Source: Saprospiraceae bacterium (GTDB lineage: Bacteria; Bacteroidota; Bacteroidia; Chitinophagales; Saprospiraceae). From it: 64,000 nt of DNA. The stretch covers positions 434,001 through 498,000 of the forward strand of contig JADKBS010000003.1 in the NCBI GenBank assembly GCA_016714985.1. The letters are read 5' to 3'. The notes beneath the pieces are model-generated. The model did no database searches. It had not been told where the DNA came from and was given only the letters and a program-made list of their open reading frames with translations. The position numbers and the translations under genes are program-made. Below, in pieces: positions 25,561 through 35,601 of the stretch; within the stretch, counting starts at the first letter, position 1, and each line of letters opens with the position of its first letter.

Positions 25561-27270
25561 ATGCCGAATTTCAACATTGATGCAAAAAAGGACATGACCT
25601 ACGACGCCATCGTCATAGGCTCAGGTATGAGCGGTGGATGGGCCGCCAAAGAGCTTTGCGAAGCCGGCCTGAAAACCCTCGTGCTGGAACGGGGGCGCAT
25701 GGTCGAGCACATCAAGGACTATCCAACGGCCAACAATGAGTCGTGGGACCTGGAACTGCGGGGTGCCATCGGGCCGGAAGACCAAAAAAAGCACTATAAA
25801 GCTGGAAGGGCTGGCTTTATTGGTGAGAACAACAAGCACTTCTACGCCAATGACCAGGAAGCCCCTTATACCGAGGTTAAGCCCTTCCTATGGGTGCGGG
25901 CGCACCAGATGGGTGGCCGCTCCCTGATTTGGGGCAAACAGACCTATCGTTGGAGCGAGCTTGACTTCGAGGCCAACGCAAAGGACGGCCACGGCATAGA
26001 CTGGCCCATCCGCTACAAAGACTTGGCGCCTTGGTACACCCACGTGGAAAAATATGCGGGCATCAGCGGTGAGGCGCTCGGTCTGCCCCAACTACCCGAT
26101 AGCCACTTCCTGCCGCCCATGGAACTGAACTGCGTGGAAAAGGAAGTGAAGCAACGGCTCGAAAAGGAGTTCCCAGACCGGAACCTGATTATTGGCCGGG
26201 TGGCGCACCTGACCGTAGAGCACAATGGCCGGGGCAAGTGCCAGTTCCGAAACCGTTGTGACCGTGGCTGCCCATTCGGGGCCTATTTCAGCAGCAATGC
26301 CGTGACGCTGCCCGCCGCCAATGCCACAGGCAACCTTACCATGCGCCCGTTTTCCATCGTTGACTCCATTGTTTACGATGAAAAAACTGGCCGTGCTTCG
26401 GGCGTGAAGGTGATTGACTCCGAAACAGGAGAAATGCAGGAATACCTTGCAAAAATCATCTTCTGCAATGCCTCTACCCTCAGCACCACCCGCATCCTGT
26501 TGAATTCCACCTCCAGCCGCTTCCCCAATGGCCTCGGCAACGACAGTGGTGAGCTTGGCCACAACCTCATGGATCACACCTACCGGGTGGGTGCGATTGG
26601 CAATTATGACGGCTTCGAGGACATGTACTACAAGGGCCGCCGCCCGAACGGGATTTACATCCCCCGCTATTGGAACATTGATGCAAAAACAAAATCGGAC
26701 AAGTTCGTCAGGGGCTTCGGCTTCCAGGGCGGCGCTTACCGCCCGGGTTGGGGAGCCGGTGCCAACATGGACGGCTTCGGCGAGGAGTTCAAGGACAACC
26801 TCATCACGAACCCGGGGCCGTGGGAGTTCTTCATCACGGGCTTTGCGGAGTGCCTGCCCTACCACGAAAACAAGGTGAGCCTCGATAAGCAAAACCTCGA
26901 CAAATGGGGGCAGCCCACCCTTGCCATTGATGCCGAATGGAAGGCAAACGAGCTGGCGCTCAACAAGCAGATTCAGGAAGACGCCTTGGAAATGCTGGAA
27001 AAATGCGGCCTTAAGAACATCGTTGGCTTCGACAACAAGCACGAGATGGGCTACGGCATCCACGAGATGGGAACCGCCCGCATGGGACGTGACCCCAAGA
27101 CCTCTGTGCTGAACGCCACGAATCAGGTACATGCCTGCAAGAACGTCTTTGTGTCGGACGGGGCCTGTATGACTTCCAACTCTTGCGTGAACCCCTCGCT
27201 GACTTACATGGCACTGACGGCCCGTGCGGCAAGCCATGCTATTTCGGAACTAAAAAAGGGGAATCTTTAA
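25561..27270 (+). CDS. GMC family FAD-dependent oxidoreductase
   Basis: 569 aa from the ATG at 25561 (MPNFNIDAKKD); the frame opens earlier at 25492 but that leader is unlikely. FAD-binding Rossmann motif DAIVIGSGMSGGWAAKELCE at the N-terminus, second dinucleotide element FLWVRAHQMGGRSLIWGK, and the C-terminal GMC signature around HEMGTARMG and NPSLTYMALTARA. Related to the large subunit of gluconate/fructose dehydrogenase types. Followed by a gene for the small Tat-exported subunit, which supports a periplasmic two-subunit sugar or polyol dehydrogenase; exact substrate unknown. Confidence 0.9.
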   Translation: MPNFNIDAKKDMTYDAIVIGSGMSGGWAAKELCEAGLKTLVLERGRMVEHIKDYPTANNESWDLELRGAIGPEDQKKHYKAGRAGFIGENNKHFYANDQEAPYTEVKPFLWVRAHQMGGRSLIWGKQTYRWSELDFEANAKDGHGIDWPIRYKDLAPWYTHVEKYAGISGEALGLPQLPDSHFLPPMELNCVEKEVKQRLEKEFPDRNLIIGRVAHLTVEHNGRGKCQFRNRCDRGCPFGAYFSSNAVTLPAANATGNLTMRPFSIVDSIVYDEKTGRASGVKVIDSETGEMQEYLAKIIFCNASTLSTTRILLNSTSSRFPNGLGNDSGELGHNLMDHTYRVGAIGNYDGFEDMYYKGRRPNGIYIPRYWNIDAKTKSDKFVRGFGFQGGAYRPGWGAGANMDGFGEEFKDNLITNPGPWEFFITGFAECLPYHENKVSLDKQNLDKWGQPTLAIDAEWKANELALNKQIQEDALEMLEKCGLKNIVGFDNKHEMGYGIHEMGTARMGRDPKTSVLNATNQVHACKNVFVSDGACMTSNSCVNPSLTYMALTARAASHAISELKKGNL

Positions 27271-27273
27271 ATA

Positions 27274-27354
27274 GGTTGATGAAGTTGATAAGGTTGATAG
27301 GGTTTATATTGGGGGCCCATCAACCTCATCAACCCTTATCAACCCTTATCAACC
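27274..27354. repeat. TTGATAAGG inverted array, copy A
   Basis: Units of GGTTGAT / TTGATAAGG on the left half and their complements (ATCAACC, CCTTATCAA) on the right half, able to form one long hairpin. It fills the space between two genes that should be one operon (GMC and its small subunit). Copies B and C are at 30806 and 56428. Confidence 0.75.
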
Positions 27355-27361
27355 AAAAAAA

Positions 27362-27955
27362 ATGAACAGAAGAGAAGCCATCAAAAATACGGCCCTGCTG
27401 GGTGGCGCAAGCATCCTCACCGGCTCCCTGTTTTCTATTTTGCAGTCCTGCAAATCGGAGCCACGGCTTAGTTGGAAGCCCAGCTTTCTCACCGCCGACC
27501 AAGCCCAATTGATTTCGGCCATGGTGGACACTATTTTACCAAAAACGGTCACGCCCGGCGGCTTGGACGTAAAGGTTGACATTTTCATGGACACCGTTTT
27601 TGCCAAACTTTACAATGCTGAAGGGCAAAAAGCACTCGTGGCCGACATGGACGGTTTCAATGAAAAATGCCGCTCCAAATTCAGCAAGCCCTTCCATGAA
27701 CTGGACAAGGAACAGCGCACTGAAATCTTGAAAGCGGAGGAGGCCGGTTCCCCAAAATACAACGGCAAGGTCTGGGGCACAGCCGTTGGTGAGCAGAAGC
27801 CGGTTGGGTTCTGCCGTTCCATGAAATCGCTGATGCTGTGGGGCTATTTTTCCTCAGAGGAAGTCGGTATGAAAGTGCTGAACTATGACCCCGTGCCGGG
27901 GGATTACCTTGGTTGCGTGCCGATGGCGGAAGTGGGGAGGGTTTGGAGTTTGTGA
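27362..27955 (+). CDS. Gluconate 2-dehydrogenase subunit 3 family protein (Tat signal)
   Basis: 197 aa. N-terminus MNRREAIKNTALLGGASILT has the twin-arginine pattern; a lipobox-like LQSC follows near residue 29, so it may be a Tat-exported lipoprotein. The body (LTADQAQLISAMVDTILP near residue 45) is the hallmark of the small subunit that partners GMC dehydrogenases. Its large subunit is the gene just upstream, separated only by the inverted array. Tat export of the small subunit probably carries the leaderless GMC subunit across. Confidence 0.85.
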   Translation: MNRREAIKNTALLGGASILTGSLFSILQSCKSEPRLSWKPSFLTADQAQLISAMVDTILPKTVTPGGLDVKVDIFMDTVFAKLYNAEGQKALVADMDGFNEKCRSKFSKPFHELDKEQRTEILKAEEAGSPKYNGKVWGTAVGEQKPVGFCRSMKSLMLWGYFSSEEVGMKVLNYDPVPGDYLGCVPMAEVGRVWSL

Positions 27956-28022
27956 GGGTTTAAAACTGATTATCCTGATCGCCAATTCTTCATCGGCGAC
28001 GGATAGTTTAAATCAAAAAAAA

Positions 28023-29171
28023 CTATCCACCCTCAACCACCAGCTTTTCCCGCTCGTGTATCGGTTGCATTTTATCCCGTAATGAAATGCCACGGCGTTC
28101 CTTGAAAACCGCCATGATTTCCGCCAATATGGACAGTGCAATTTCTTCGGAGGTCTCAGCGCCAATGTCCAGCCCTGCTGGACTGAAAATAGTGTCCAAT
28201 TGCGCAGCAGTAAGCGGCCTGCCCTCTTCCTCGAACTCGTCGAGCATGCGGTTCAGCTTTTTCTTCGGGCCGAGCATGGCGATGTAGCGGGCGCCCTGCT
28301 GGCAAAGCTCATGGAGCATCGCCTTGTCATAGTTGTAGTTGTGGGTCATCAGGGCGAAGACGGTGTAGTCGTCAAGGGCGATGTGCTTCAGCACCTGCTC
28401 CGGCTTTGCGACAAGCACCTGACAGGCACTGGCGAAGCGCTCAGGTCGGGCGTGGGTGGCACGGCCATCAACCACCTTCGTTTCCCAGCCGAGTATGTCG
28501 GCCATGTCCACCATGGGCATCACGTCGTTGCCGGCGCCGATGAGCACGAGGGAGAGGACGGGTGCAAGTATTTCATAGAAAACCGTGACTTCGCCTGCTG
28601 ATGTCGGGTAGTTCACCCATTTGCTTTCGCTGGTTTGGAATGCGGCTTGGGCGTCATTTTGCCATCGGCCTTCAAGGAGTTCGACGGGACATTCGCCGAA
28701 GACGTCGCCATTTTCACCCATTAGAAGTCGGGTGCCGGGCTGCACCTGGCGGCGGTCGTTCAGCTTGAAAAAGGTGGCGATGACGCAGGTTTGTCGGCGG
28801 TCGGTGGCTTTTTTCAGCAAAGCGATGGGGTTGTTCGGCTCATCGGGCAGGATGGGTTCGATGAGCACCTGGATGATGCCGTTGCAACCGAGGCCGATGC
28901 CCAGCGTGGCGTCGTCTTCGTCCATGGTGTCGTAGGTGACGAGGGCAGGGCGCTGCTCATTGATGACGTGGAAGGCTTTGCGCATGGCGTCCCCCTCCAA
29001 GCAGCCGCCACTGATGGCCCCGGTCAGGCGGCCATCCTCCACCACGAGCATACGGGCACCGGGGCGACGGTACGAGCTGCCTTCCACATGGACGACGGTG
29101 GCGAGGGCCGAGCGTTTCCCTTCTTTTTGCAGCCCATCGTAGGAGCTGATGATTTCACGGATTTCTTTCAT
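28023..29171 (-). CDS. XdhC/CoxI family molybdenum-cofactor insertion protein
   Basis: 382 aa from ATG 29171 (MKEIREIISS; a longer frame from 29216 is less likely). N-terminal XdhC/CoxI part shows LATVVHVEGSSYRRPGARML and GAISGGCLEGDAM; the C-terminal part is a Rossmann fold (LSLVLIGAGNDVMPMVDMA and MTHNYNYDK). XdhC proteins bind and sulphurate molybdenum cofactor for xanthine dehydrogenase-type enzymes. No such enzyme is complete in the window; only the truncated small-subunit gene at 25284. Probably a survivor of a deleted cluster or serving an enzyme elsewhere. Confidence 0.9.
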   Translation of the reverse strand: MKEIREIISSYDGLQKEGKRSALATVVHVEGSSYRRPGARMLVVEDGRLTGAISGGCLEGDAMRKAFHVINEQRPALVTYDTMDEDDATLGIGLGCNGIIQVLIEPILPDEPNNPIALLKKATDRRQTCVIATFFKLNDRRQVQPGTRLLMGENGDVFGECPVELLEGRWQNDAQAAFQTSESKWVNYPTSAGEVTVFYEILAPVLSLVLIGAGNDVMPMVDMADILGWETKVVDGRATHARPERFASACQVLVAKPEQVLKHIALDDYTVFALMTHNYNYDKAMLHELCQQGARYIAMLGPKKKLNRMLDEFEEEGRPLTAAQLDTIFSPAGLDIGAETSEEIALSILAEIMAVFKERRGISLRDKMQPIHEREKLVVEGG

Positions 29172-29396
29172 AGTGGCTGCGAAAAATGTATTGTTCTTTG
29201 GAACAGTCAAGTACAAAGTTAGGATTTGTGGTCGCTAATTCGTCAATGACATTTTCCATTTGAAAAACAAAGGGCTGCCGCTTGATGAATCGGAATTATG
29301 GCCTTTCCTAAAAACTCGTAACCGAAAAACCATGAACCATTGTATTTTACCCCCGCAATTTCACACCTCCCGCTGGGGAGTCAAAACTGACGAAAA

Positions 29397-30686
29397 ATGA
29401 AAAGAAGAGATTTTCTAAAACACGCCGCCACGCTGGCCGGTGTGACCCTCCTGCCCTCCTCCGTTTGGGCCATCGCAAAGAACGGGAAGCTCCGCACGGC
29501 GCATATCGGCGTGGGCGGCATGGGCCTTGACGACCTCAAATCCATTACCTCGCACGAAATGGTGGAGGTCACGGCCCTCTGTGACGTGGACTCCAACAAC
29601 CTCTCCGCTGCAAGGAGGCTGTTTCCCGGTGCCAAGGGCTTTGCCGATTACCGCAAGATGCTGCAGCAGTTGGACAAGGCCATTGACGCAGTCATCATCT
29701 CCACGCCAGACCACACGCACGCCCCGGCAGCGCTGATGGCGATGGAAATGGGCAAGCCCGTCTATTGCCAGAAGCCGCTCACCCACCACGTGACCGAGGC
29801 AAGGGCCATGCGCAAGATGGCCGAGGACAAGAACCTCGTGACCCAGATGGGCATCCAAATCCACTCTTGGAAGGAGTACCGGGGCACGGCGCAACTCATC
29901 CAATCGGGCATCATCGGCAAGGTGCATACCGTGCGGGCCTGGTCGAACAAGAACTGGGGCTACGACGGCCCCGCTCCCACGGGCAGCGACCCCGTGCCAG
30001 CCAACCTTGACTGGAACCTTTGGCTCGGCACCTCGCCCGAAAGGCCGTACAAGGACAAAATCTATCATCCGGGCAATTGGCGCAAGCTGCTCGACTATGG
30101 CTGCGGCACCCTCGGCGACATGGGCGTCCACATTTTCGACACGCCCTATACGGCACTGGCTTTGGATGTTCCAAAGGAAATCTGCTGCGAATGCCGCAAG
30201 CCCAACGGCTTTGCGCACCCAGAGCACAACATCGTCACTTACGAGTTCCCCGGTACGCAGTACACCACCAATGACCTCAAATGGGTTTGGTACGATGGCG
30301 TGAATGCCCCTAAGGAGCACAAGGAGTTGAAGATGCCCAAAGGCGAGAAACTGCCCGAACAAGGTGCCATGTTTATCGGCGAAAAGGGCAGGCTGCTGTT
30401 GCCGCATATTGGCTACCCAAAATTGATTGTTGATGGCAAGATGGAAAAGTTCAACTTTCCAGAGTTGGAGGAAATAGACCACTACCACCAGTTCGTGGAT
30501 GCCTGCTTGGGCAAGACGAAAACGAGTGCGCCGTTCAGCTATGCCGCCCGCTTGACGGAGTCCATCCTGCTGGGCGTGGTGGCCAACCGCTTCCCGAACG
30601 AGAAACTGCATTGGGACAATGCGACGCAACGATTCTCGGAGGCGGGGGCCAATTTGCTGTTGGATGCGAAATACCGGCAGTTTTGA
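29397..30686 (+). CDS. Gfo/Idh/MocA family oxidoreductase (Tat signal)
   Basis: 429 aa. MKRRDFLKHAATLAGVTLLP is a Tat signal with RR-x-FLK; then LRTAHIGVGGMGLDDLKSI, an NAD(P)-binding fold, STPDHTHAPAALMAMEMGKP and VYCQKPLTH with the conserved K-P of the family near residue 125. The C-terminal half is the alpha/beta dimerisation domain. Secreted members of this family in Bacteroidota act on glycan sugars, e.g. as N-acetylgalactosaminidases or dehydrogenases; which one cannot be told. Single-gene unit, ended by a strong hairpin. Confidence 0.9.
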   Translation: MKRRDFLKHAATLAGVTLLPSSVWAIAKNGKLRTAHIGVGGMGLDDLKSITSHEMVEVTALCDVDSNNLSAARRLFPGAKGFADYRKMLQQLDKAIDAVIISTPDHTHAPAALMAMEMGKPVYCQKPLTHHVTEARAMRKMAEDKNLVTQMGIQIHSWKEYRGTAQLIQSGIIGKVHTVRAWSNKNWGYDGPAPTGSDPVPANLDWNLWLGTSPERPYKDKIYHPGNWRKLLDYGCGTLGDMGVHIFDTPYTALALDVPKEICCECRKPNGFAHPEHNIVTYEFPGTQYTTNDLKWVWYDGVNAPKEHKELKMPKGEKLPEQGAMFIGEKGRLLLPHIGYPKLIVDGKMEKFNFPELEEIDHYHQFVDACLGKTKTSAPFSYAARLTESILLGVVANRFPNEKLHWDNATQRFSEAGANLLLDAKYRQF

Positions 30687-30706
30687 GGTGCAAACGTGGT
30701 TCTTGA

Positions 30707-30755
30707 AAATGAAAAGCCCCGTCCTTGCGAAACACATGGACGGGGCTTTTCATTT
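30707..30755 (+). terminator. Rho-independent terminator after the Gfo/Idh/MocA gene
   Basis: AAATGAAAAGCCCCGTCC pairs perfectly with GGACGGGGCTTTTCATTT around a 13-base loop, 20 bases after the stop. Its T-rich right arm reads on the plus strand. Confidence 0.85.
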
Positions 30756-30805
30756 ACTAGCTCAAGTAGTCCCAGTTATACTGCAGGCCGCCATGTTTTG
30801 AGCAT

Positions 30806-30898
30806 GGTTGATAAGGGTTGATGTAGTTGATAAGGGTTCTTGCCTCCAACGAGGCAGGGATAATCAACATCATAAACCCTTATCAACCTTTATCAACC
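30806..30898. repeat. TTGATAAGG inverted array, copy B
   Basis: GGTTGATAAGGGTTGATG...GTTGATAAGGGTT on the left, complement units on the right, and an inner GCCTC/GAGGC pair at the loop. Lies in the 360-bp gap between the Gfo/Idh/MocA gene and the M16 peptidase; apart from this array and the terminator the gap holds only the peptidase leader. Confidence 0.75.
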
Positions 30899-31046
30899 AA
30901 GGTACTGACGCCCAAAATTTGACGGTGTGAACTATAATTGGTCAAACCCATTGCAGAATAAGCAAAACGAAGCAACTTTCAACACTATCTCCTCATCTTT
31001 CCTATTTTCGCAATCCTATTCCAAATCAATTCAACCAATTTCCTTC

Positions 31047-34000
31047 ATGAAAAAACTATTTCACCACCTCGCTTATTTATGTCTTACGCTGGCGCTGACC
31101 GTCCCGGCCATTGCGCAAGCACCAAAAAAAATGGACAAAAAAATGAAAGCAGAAACAATGCAAAACCCCAAGAACGCCACATTACAATCGCCCGACGGCA
31201 AGGTCGTCAGCCCTGCGCCTGTGCGGGAGCCACGCCCGCTCTCCTTCGACTACGAATCGGTGCCCGGCGACCCGCTCGGCGTCAAGATTTATACGCTCCG
31301 CAACGGCATGAAGCTCTACATGAGCATCAACGACGCCGAGCCTCGCATCCAGACGAACATGCCCGTGCGGGCCGGCTCCAAGCACGACCCCGCCGAAACG
31401 ACGGGCTTGGCGCACTACCTGGAGCACATGATGTTCAAGGGCACGCACAATATTGGGGCGCTGAATTGGGAAAAGGAGCAGCAACTGCTGGCGGATATCT
31501 CTGACCTGTACGAGCAGCACCGCATGGAGACCAACCCAGAGCGGCGCAAAGCCATTTATGCGCAAATTGACCAAACTTCCAACGAGGCCGCCAAGCTCGT
31601 GGCCGCCAACGAGTACGACAAAATCGTCAGTTCGCTCGGTGCCCGTGGCACCAACGCCTATACTTGGGTAGAGCAGACGGTGTATGTGAACGACATCCCA
31701 TCGAACGAACTGGAGCGCTGGATGAAGTTGGAGAGCGAGCGTTTCCGGGAGTGCGTGCTGCGCCTGTTCCACACGGAATTGGAGGCTGTTTACGAAGAGT
31801 TCAACATCAACCAAGACCGGGACTTCCGCAAGGTGAGCGCCGTCACCAACGAGACGCTGTTCCCGACACACCCCTATGGCACGCAGACGACCATCGGCAA
31901 GGGCGAGCACTTGAAGAACCCTTCGCACGTAAAAATCCAGCAGTATTTCAACACCTATTACAAGCCGAACAACATGGCCATCGTATTGGCGGGTGACTTA
32001 GACCCGCAGCAGGCCATTGCGTATGCGGAGAAGTATTTTGGCGGCTACATGGCATCGCCCATCCCGCCGTTCAAGTACCAGCCACAGCCCGATTTGAAGG
32101 AGGTGGTGCGGAAAGAAGTGTTTGGGCAAGAGGCCGCCTACGTACAAATGGCCTGGAAAGGTGGCGGTGCCAACTCCTCGGATGCCGACTACCTGACGCT
32201 GATTTACCGCCTGCTGTACAATGGCCGGGCGGGCCTGATTGACCTTGATTTGCTCCAAAAACAGCAGGTGCTCGAAGCCCGTGCGTCGCTGACCGCAATG
32301 GAGGACTACTCAACTTTCCAACTTTATGGCAAGCCCCGTGAAGGCCAAACCTTGGAGGAGGTAGAGAAGTTGCTGCTTGCGGAGTTGGAAAAAATCAAGA
32401 AGGGTCAGTTCGACGAATGGCTCATCAAAGCCTGTATCAAAGACCTGAAACTCAGCGAGATACGGGCCAACGAGAGCAACAGCGCCCGTGCCGGGCAAAT
32501 GACCAACGCCTTTATCTTGGGCACCAAATGGGAGAATTACGTGAACCGCTTCAGCCGTTTGGAGAAGTTGACAAAGGCGGAAATCGTTCGCTTCGCCAAT
32601 GAGCGCTTCCGCAACAACTACGTGGTCGTTTACAAGCGCAATGGTGCCGACCCGAATGTTTTCAAGGTGGATAAACCTACCATCACGCCCGTGTCGGTGA
32701 ACAGGACGGAGACCTCTAAGTTTACGGAGAAATTCCTCGCAGAGGAATCGCCCCGTTTGGAGCCTGTTTTCCTTGATTTCAACAAAGACATCCAGACGAT
32801 GAAACTGGCCGGCGGCGTGGATTTTGACTATATCAAGAACAAGAGCAACCCGACCTTCATGCTGGACTATATCGTGGAAATGGGCAAGAACAGCGACATG
32901 GAACTGGCCATGGCCATCAACTACCTGCCCTACCTTGGCACCGAGAAATATACCGCCGACCAGCTAAAGCAGGAGTTCTTCAAATTGGGCCTCGACTTCT
33001 CGGTGAACGTGACCGATGAGCGGGCCTATGTGACCCTCAGCGGCCTCGACGAGAGCTTGGACGAAGGCATCCAACTCTTCGAGCATATACTTGCCAATGT
33101 GAAAGGTGACCAAAAGGCGCTGGACAACCTCGTGGCCGACGAATTGCTGCGCCGGGAGAACGACAAGAAAAACAAGACCACAATTTTGCGCTCCGCAATG
33201 GCCAGCTACGCCCGCTATGGCAAGGAGTCGCCGTTCACCAACAACCTAACGCCCGAACAGCTTAAATCGCTAACGCCTGAGGCTTTGGTGGAAAAAATAA
33301 AGGGGCTGACGGGCTATGAGCATCGGGCATTTTATTATGGCTCCAAAGAAATGAAGGAGGTAGCCAACCTTGTTGAAAGCCATCACATGAAAACGGGAGG
33401 CAAATCAAAGCAAAGGGAATCAAATTCGATAGAGGCTGTAGCTATGATTGCTGTTTCTGATGAAGAGCAAGTAAGCAAATTGCTTCCAGTAATACCGCCA
33501 AGCAATTCACTGAAATGCCTACCAACGAGAACGAGGTCATTTTCGTGGACTTCCCAATGGTGCAGGCTGAAATCATGCTCATGAGCAAGGGTACCGAAAA
33601 ATTCAACCTCGACGAATACGTGATGTCGGAGCTTTACAACACCTATTTCGGAGGCGGCCTTTCTAGCATCGTATTTCAGGAAATCAGAGAGTCGAGGGCG
33701 TTGGCCTACTCGGCCAATGTGGGCTACTCTTCGCCCATGAAAGCCGAGGAGGCACACTACTTGCGGGCCTATGTGGGCACCCAAGCCGACAAGATGCCCG
33801 ACGCCATCAAGGCCATGCAGGAGATTATCGAGGACATGCCCGTTTCCGAAAAGCAGATTGCGCAAGCGATTGAAAGCATCGAAAAAAAGATAGAGACGAG
33901 CCGCATCACCAAGGACAATATCTACTGGACCTACCGCACGAACAAGCAGCGGGGCTTCGAACACGACCTCCGCAAGGATGTCTATGACCGCATGAAAACC

Positions 34001-34177
34001 GCCACACCAGACGACCTCAAGGCTTTTCAGGAGAAATACGTGAAAGGCCGCAAATACACCTACCTGGTGCTCGGCAGCAAGGAGAACATCAACATGGACT
34101 ACCTGAACAGCATCGGCAAGGTGACACAACTGAGCTTGAATGAAGTGTTTGGGGATGAGGCGGTGAATAAGCCGTAG
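31047..34177 (+). pseudogene. M16 family zinc peptidase, frameshifted
   Basis: Secreted M16 (insulinase/pitrilysin-like) peptidase. ATG 31047 gives a signal peptide (MKKLFHHLAYLCLTLALTVP). The zinc motif H-x-x-E-H is seen as GLAHYLEHMMFKG, with the downstream Glu in ELEAVYEEFNINQDRD. Two frames are needed: 31047-33584 and 33515-34177; with one base added near 33488-33499 they join as about 1043 aa (KLLPV then AKQFTEMPTNENEVIFVDF). The second half (FGGGLSSIVFQEIRESRALAYSA) is the inactive partner domain with the R-x2-Y-type motif. The 80 bases before the break are oddly AT-rich, hinting at a small insertion as well. Confidence 0.8.
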
Positions 34178-34209
34178 TGATGGAAATTCCCCAACTGAGA
34201 TAGGAATAG

Positions 34210-34247
34210 GCGGTCAGCAGCATCCGGCTGCTGACCGCTTTTTTTTT
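34210..34247 (+). terminator. Terminator after the M16 gene
   Basis: GCGGTCAGCAGC / GCTGCTGACCGC perfect 12-bp stem with 5-base loop, followed by a run of nine T, 32 bases after the stop. Confidence 0.9.
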
Positions 34248-34296
34248 AGTTTTAAGACAACTGTATTTGAAATTGATGTACGAACTGAGCACGATT

Positions 34297-34382
34297 GCAG
34301 CCCTTTTAGAGAGGAGGGGTTATCAAACCTCGGCATTCCAGAACACCGGGGTTTGATAACCCCTCCTCTCGAAAAGGGCTGC
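34297..34382. repeat. Long near-perfect palindrome
   Basis: GCAGCCCTTTT-A-GAGAGGAGGGG... on the left pairs with its complement on the right over more than 30 bp around a ~20-base loop. Placed between convergent genes (M16 peptidase and RlaP-like), after the regular terminator, so it is more likely a repeat element than a needed terminator. Confidence 0.7.
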
Positions 34383-34414
34383 TAACAACTATAAATGCTT
34401 TCATCTATAATAAC

Positions 34415-35479
34415 TCAGTCCAGCCCATACCACCGTTCCCGCACCGCTGCCAAAACGGCCTCTATGCTACCCATATCCGGCGCTTCTGGTAGCCCCGACG
34501 CCTCGAACAGCGATTCGATATTGGCGATTTTCTCCTCCGCCCAGCCCAGCAGTTCCTCGTACTCGAACTCCCCGGCCCTTATTTTCAGCAGAAACTCCCG
34601 GTTCGGCCTGCGCACCCTGATTTCGCCATAGCGGGCGATTTCCTCCGCCATGTCGAGCAGGCGGAAGGTGTGCAGCATGTTCTTGGCGTCGTAGTTTTTG
34701 CCATGCGAAACGGTGTTGGCGTAGCGCTCCGGGTTGCGGGCCTCCACCCAGTCCCAGTAGTCCCGGTAGTCCTTGCAATAGACTTGGTAGCCGTCCTTGT
34801 TGAAGCTCATGGTGCCGATGGGTTCCATGCCTTTTGGGATGGAACTCAGCACGACATCGTTCGAAGCTGCCTTGTGCTGCACACCCCGGAAGCCGAGCCC
34901 CCCCGTTTCATCGTAAAACAGCGAGTATGCATCCCGAAAATGCGGGATGTTCACCAATCCGCAGCGCTCTTGCTCAAGCCCACGCACGGCCAACCAACGT
35001 AAAAGCGGCACACTGCCTTGCCCCTGCACCACGAAGCAAAAGTCGAGGATGGACTTGCGTTCCAACGCCACGGGGTTCACGATTTTCTTGTTCAGCCCAC
35101 GGGCCTTTTGTATTTGTGAAATGGCGTAGCCAGCGAAGGTTTGCCTGCACAGTTTCGACAAAAAAAGCTCCGGCTTGATGCGCTCGAACAAGGGGTGTCG
35201 GTGCAGTACGCAATCTTCTGGCATGGCCAGCAGTTCCAGCATGTTCGGGTTGTTCTTGGCCAACAGGTCGAAGAAGCGGCGCAGCTCGTAATAGACATTA
35301 TCGTTGCGCTCGTCGCTGACTTGCGGTAGTTCGGTCAAGCCATAAAACTGCGCCTTCGGCAATACGAAGATGCCCCGCCGGTCGTGGTCGGAACTGGGCA
35401 AATCGGTACCATAAGCCCGGCTGCCCGTGGTGGCCTCGAAGAGGAGGAGGCCCTGCGATTTTAGGTCGGAGATGGTCAT
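34415..35479 (-). CDS. RlaP-like predicted nucleotidyltransferase (COG3541), copy 1
   Basis: 354 aa from ATG 35479 (MTISDLKSQGLLLFE). Polymerase-beta nucleotidyltransferase motif TTGSRAYGTDLPSSDHDRRG (GS-x-A-x-G ... SD-x-D) near residue 15-35, then a long helical domain. This family (RlaP, 'RNA ligase-associated pol-beta') is of unsettled function, often beside RNA ligase or repair genes; none is seen here. A second family member lies directly upstream (35596-36357), separated by a complex palindrome. Confidence 0.8.
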   Translation of the reverse strand: MTISDLKSQGLLLFEATTGSRAYGTDLPSSDHDRRGIFVLPKAQFYGLTELPQVSDERNDNVYYELRRFFDLLAKNNPNMLELLAMPEDCVLHRHPLFERIKPELFLSKLCRQTFAGYAISQIQKARGLNKKIVNPVALERKSILDFCFVVQGQGSVPLLRWLAVRGLEQERCGLVNIPHFRDAYSLFYDETGGLGFRGVQHKAASNDVVLSSIPKGMEPIGTMSFNKDGYQVYCKDYRDYWDWVEARNPERYANTVSHGKNYDAKNMLHTFRLLDMAEEIARYGEIRVRRPNREFLLKIRAGEFEYEELLGWAEEKIANIESLFEASGLPEAPDMGSIEAVLAAVRERWYGLD

Positions 35480-35507
35480 GGTTTTAAATGATGAATGGCG
35501 CAATGGT

Positions 35508-35601
35508 CGGTAGCATGGCGTTTACGCCGTCCCGTCCAAGCCCTTTAGGGCGCTGTAGGCGTAAACGCCTCCGACGGGACGGCCTAAAGGCCATACTACC
35601 G
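35508..35601. repeat. Complex nested palindrome between two nucleotidyltransferase genes
   Basis: Outer arms CGGTAGCATGGC / GCCATACTACCG, middle arms GCCGTCCCGTC / GACGGGACGGC and an additional GGCGTTTACGCC / GGCGTAAACGCC pair can form alternative folds. The stop codon of the upstream gene (35596-35598) lies inside its edge. REP-like. Confidence 0.7.

Noticed and set aside
27274..27354. CRISPR array from repeated TTGATAAGG units
   Set aside because: Units are short, without spacers of constant length, and arranged as facing inverted halves; no cas genes.
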